Positions 5,481 to 7,133 of a stretch of DNA of 7,133 nt are shown here, piece after piece. The notes below the pieces were generated by a model. The model saw only the letters and a list, made by a program, of their open reading frames with translations. It searched no databases and was not told where the DNA came from. Origin of the DNA: Pseudomonadota bacterium (GTDB lineage Bacteria > Pseudomonadota > Gammaproteobacteria > Xanthomonadales > Xanthomonadaceae); contig JAEWFH010000155.1 of NCBI GenBank assembly GCA_023388955.1, positions 1 through 7,133 of the forward strand, read 5' to 3'. Position 1 is the first letter of the stretch. Each line of letters begins with the position of its first letter. The position numbers were made by a program, and so were the translations under genes.

Positions 5481-5500
5481 CCCTGGGGTTTGCCCCAGGG
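5481..5500 (-). terminator. Terminator-like hairpin after the HDOD gene
   Basis: CCCTGGGG (5481-5488) and CCCCAGGG (5493-5500) form a perfect 8-bp stem with a 4-nt loop (CAAA on the transcribed minus-strand RNA). It begins 12 nt past the HDOD stop and lies before the DUF1521 promoter, so it separates the two same-strand genes. No U-tract follows, so termination strength is uncertain. Confidence 0.6.
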
Positions 5501-5512
5501 CAGGATCCCTGC

Positions 5513-6616
5513 TCAGGCGGCGCTGCGCTCGGCGAGCTCCTGCCACTGCGGCAACTTGCCGAGTTGCCCGACCGAGCGCAGGTACTCGGTATCGACCTCG
5601 GTACCGTTGACCAGTGCGCTGGCCACGTGGACCGCGCCGGCCACCCAGAAGCCGCCGGTCCGGGTGTGGCGGGGGCCGTACTGGAACGCAACGGCCTCCA
5701 CGATGGGGTCCGGAAGGCCCCACAGGCCCAGCAGGTAGGCTCCGGCGGCGGCATGCTTCTGGTCGGCCACCTCCGCCCCGCCCTCCGCTTCGCTGTCCGC
5801 CCCGGCGTCATCATTGGCGACCGGAAGCAGGCGGCCGACCTCGGCCAACAGGCCGGCGGTGGCGGCCAGTTCCGCGCTTGGGCCTCCCAGCAGGCGCCCG
5901 GCGAGTTGCGATACCCGCAGTGCACGGCCCTGCATCGCCTCGCGCTCCGCCTCGTCCAGTTCGTCGTGCGCCAGCGCCTCGCTGGCCAGCACCACCTGGC
6001 GCAATGTCTGCAAGCCCAGCCGGGTGGCCGCGGCGCGGATGTCGCTCACCTCGCGCCCCGCCGAGAAGTACGCCGAGTTGCACAGCCGCAGCACCCGGGC
6101 CGCAATCGCCGGGTCGCGGCCCAGCAATTCCGCGATGGTCGCCATCGTCACGTCGGGGTCGCGCATCACCCGCACCAGTTCCAGGTACAGGCGCGGCGGT
6201 GCAGGCAGCGACTCGATGCGCCCGATCGCCTGCTTCAACGCCGGATCGGCGAGGACCTCGCGCAGCTCGGTCACGCTCTCCAGGGCCTCGATGACCTCGA
6301 TCGGGTCCATGGGGCAACGAAGCACCCGATGGGCACGGTCCAGGAAGCGCAGCGTATCGCCACCCTGCCCGGGCTCCAGGAGCAGGATCCGCACCGCACC
6401 CGGATGGGCGGCGCGAAGCTCCGCAAGCGCCAGGCGCTCGGCGTCGTCGGCCGGCAGCACCGACACCAGTGCATCCACCGCGCTTTCCGCTCCGGCCGCC
6501 ACGTAGGCCGACGGCGTGGCGGCATGCTCCACCTGCCAGTCCAGCTCGAAGTCCGCGAGCGTCTGCCGCAGTTCGTCGACACGGGCCGGCTCTTCGCCGC
6601 AGATCAGGATCAGCAC
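5513..6616 (-). CDS. HDOD-domain regulator with a degenerate (pseudo-)receiver domain
   Basis: This 367-aa cytosolic protein is expected to act in signal transduction. Residues 1-115 align with the receiver domain of the common REC-HDOD proteins, but key residues are changed: the acidic VDDE is ICGEE (5-9), the phosphoacceptor Asp in VVSD is Val53 (LVSV), the Ser/Thr in LSG is replaced (LLLEPG, 78-83), and the KPCDP Lys is Cys101 (CPMDP). Residues about 120-320 are HDOD: IGRIESLPAPPRLY (131-144), MRDPDVTMATIAELLGRDPA (151-170), RVLRLCNSAYFS (174-185), RLGLQTLRQVVLASEA (199-214), GLLAEVGRLLP (255-265), AYLLGLWGLPDPIVEAV (293-309). Like other HDOD domains it lacks the HD metal dyad, so no phosphohydrolase activity is expected. 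The start is GTG 6616 because GGAGGA (6628-6623) sits 6 nt upstream; the upstream in-frame ATG at 6661 would include that Shine-Dalgarno in coding sequence. It is divergent from prfC. Confidence 0.87.
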   Translation of the reverse strand: MLILICGEEPARVDELRQTLADFELDWQVEHAATPSAYVAAGAESAVDALVSVLPADDAERLALAELRAAHPGAVRILLLEPGQGGDTLRFLDRAHRVLRCPMDPIEVIEALESVTELREVLADPALKQAIGRIESLPAPPRLYLELVRVMRDPDVTMATIAELLGRDPAIAARVLRLCNSAYFSAGREVSDIRAAATRLGLQTLRQVVLASEALAHDELDEAEREAMQGRALRVSQLAGRLLGGPSAELAATAGLLAEVGRLLPVANDDAGADSEAEGGAEVADQKHAAAGAYLLGLWGLPDPIVEAVAFQYGPRHTRTGGFWVAGAVHVASALVNGTEVDTEYLRSVGQLGKLPQWQELAERSAA

Positions 6617-6622
6617 AGGGAT

Positions 6623-6628
6623 TCCTCC
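6623..6628 (-). promoter_or_regulatory. Ribosome binding site that fixes the HDOD start at GTG 6616
   Basis: GGAGGA on the minus strand lies 6 nt before GTG 6616-6614, ideal spacing. The homologous part of the protein (LILICGEEP) begins immediately after this GTG, whereas the 15 residues upstream look like untranslated leader. Confidence 0.7.
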
Positions 6629-6743
6629 AGCAAGAATGGATCCGCGGGAATGCCCCGCCATCGCAATTGACGGCCAGCCTGCCGGCGACTTGAGACCGCG
6701 ACCGCGCAGCGCGTCACAAACCCGTGCGATACCGGCCGCCCCG

Positions 6744-6749
6744 TATAAT
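6744..6749 (+). promoter_or_regulatory. Candidate -10 element (TATAAT) for prfC
   Basis: A consensus TATAAT stands out in GC-rich sequence 46 nt before the prfC ATG, which would put the start of transcription near 6756. No recognisable -35 lies 16-18 nt upstream (6720-6727 is ACCCGTGC), and there is no clear Shine-Dalgarno before the ATG. Confidence 0.5.
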
Positions 6750-6795
6750 GGCCGGCTTCCCCTGGCCAGCCCCGGCGCCCCTGCGCTCCGCCCCC

Positions 6796-7133
6796 ATGTC
6801 CGAAGTTTCCGTACAGGCGCAGCGCCGCCGCACCTTCGCCATCATCTCCCACCCCGACGCGGGCAAGACCACGCTGACCGAGAAGCTGCTGCTGTTCGGC
6901 GGCGCGATCCAGATGGCCGGCTCGGTCAAGGGCCGCAAGGCCGCGCGCCACGCCACCTCCGACTGGATGAAGCTGGAGCAGGAGCGCGGCATCTCGGTGA
7001 CGTCCTCGGTGATGCAGTTCCCGTACCGGGACCACATCGTCAACCTGCTCGACACCCCCGGCCACGCCGACTTCGGCGAGGACACCTACCGCGTGCTCAC
7101 CGCGGTGGACTCGGCGCTGATGGTGATCGACGT
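6796..7133 (+). CDS. prfC: Peptide chain release factor 3 (RF3), N-terminal part
   Basis: The first 112 codons are present and the gene continues past the right edge (full-length RF3 is about 530 aa). RF3 is a translational GTPase that recycles RF1/RF2 from the ribosome after termination. The G domain is clear: G1 SHPDAGKTTLTEKLL (18-32), the RF3-typical AGSVKGRKAARHATSDWMKLE (41-61), the G2/switch region ERGISVTSSVMQF (63-75) and G3 DTPGHADFGEDTYR (86-99). The SDWMKLEQERGISV arrangement with HATSDW separates RF3 from EF-G, LepA and TypA. The start at ATG 6796 gives the expected short N-terminus before the G domain; no strong Shine-Dalgarno is seen. It is divergent from the HDOD gene with 179 bp between the two starts. 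Confidence 0.97.
   Translation, partial: MSEVSVQAQRRRTFAIISHPDAGKTTLTEKLLLFGGAIQMAGSVKGRKAARHATSDWMKLEQERGISVTSSVMQFPYRDHIVNLLDTPGHADFGEDTYRVLTAVDSALMVID

Noticed and set aside
5407..5512. Possible PIP box (TTCGC-N15-TTCGC) or sigma-54 promoter upstream of the DUF1521 gene, which would tie it to type III secretion.
   Set aside because: No paired TTCGC-like half-sites, and TTGGCA has no TTGC at the -12 position; a sigma-70-like -35/-10 pair explains the sequence better.
6614..6661. Alternative ATG start for the HDOD gene at 6661.
   Set aside because: The perfect GGAGGA lies between it and GTG 6616, and receiver-like homology begins only after the GTG.
5405..6670. A 421-codon plus-strand open frame opposite the HDOD gene.
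   Set aside because: No recognisable domain, composition typical of an antisense shadow; the minus strand encodes a clear HDOD protein.

Overview
The window is about 70% GC, densely packed and strongly GC-biased at third codon positions. The gene content is an L-serine dehydratase, a metX-metB-hom type methionine cluster, a degenerate-receiver HDOD protein and prfC. It suggests a gammaproteobacterium of the Xanthomonadaceae/Lysobacteraceae (Lysobacter, Luteimonas or Stenotrophomonas relatives). This is inferred from protein character and composition, because there is no rRNA to anchor it.

Layout from left to right. Bases 1-126 (+) are the last 41 codons of an L-serine dehydratase. Its end overlaps, tail to tail, a leftward three-gene methionine operon. 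In transcription order the operon is a MetX-type homoserine acyltransferase (3440-2409), a MetB/MetZ-type PLP enzyme (2412-1204) and a short ACT-less homoserine dehydrogenase (1207-113), joined by ATGA and GTGA stop/start overlaps. Hom makes homoserine, MetX acylates it, and the PLP enzyme condenses the acyl-homoserine with cysteine or sulfide on the way to methionine. The operon leader (about 3617-3504, - strand) is a clear SAM-I (S-box) riboswitch behind a TTGACA promoter. The pathway is therefore expected to shut off when S-adenosylmethionine is abundant.

Divergent from the operon, 3741-4649 (+) encodes a secreted M23-family (LytM-like) peptidoglycan peptidase. It overlaps by 23 bp, tail to tail, a leftward gene (5406-4627) for a DUF1521 protein. 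That protein carries a WGDPH motif like the one at which the rhizobial effector NopE1 cleaves itself when Ca2+ is present. The gene has its own promoter, whose -10 hexamer lies exactly between the arms of a perfect 9-bp inverted repeat. Upstream, on the same strand, is an HDOD regulator (6616-5513) whose N-terminal receiver-like domain has lost its phosphoacceptor Asp and conserved Lys. A strong hairpin separates it from the DUF1521 gene. Divergent from it, prfC (peptide chain release factor 3) starts at 6796 and runs off the right edge.

The most notable items are the SAM-I riboswitch with no visible terminator in its expression platform, the putative autocleaving DUF1521 protein with its palindromic operator, and the pseudo-receiver HDOD protein. 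I saw no mobile element, CRISPR array, tRNA or rRNA.
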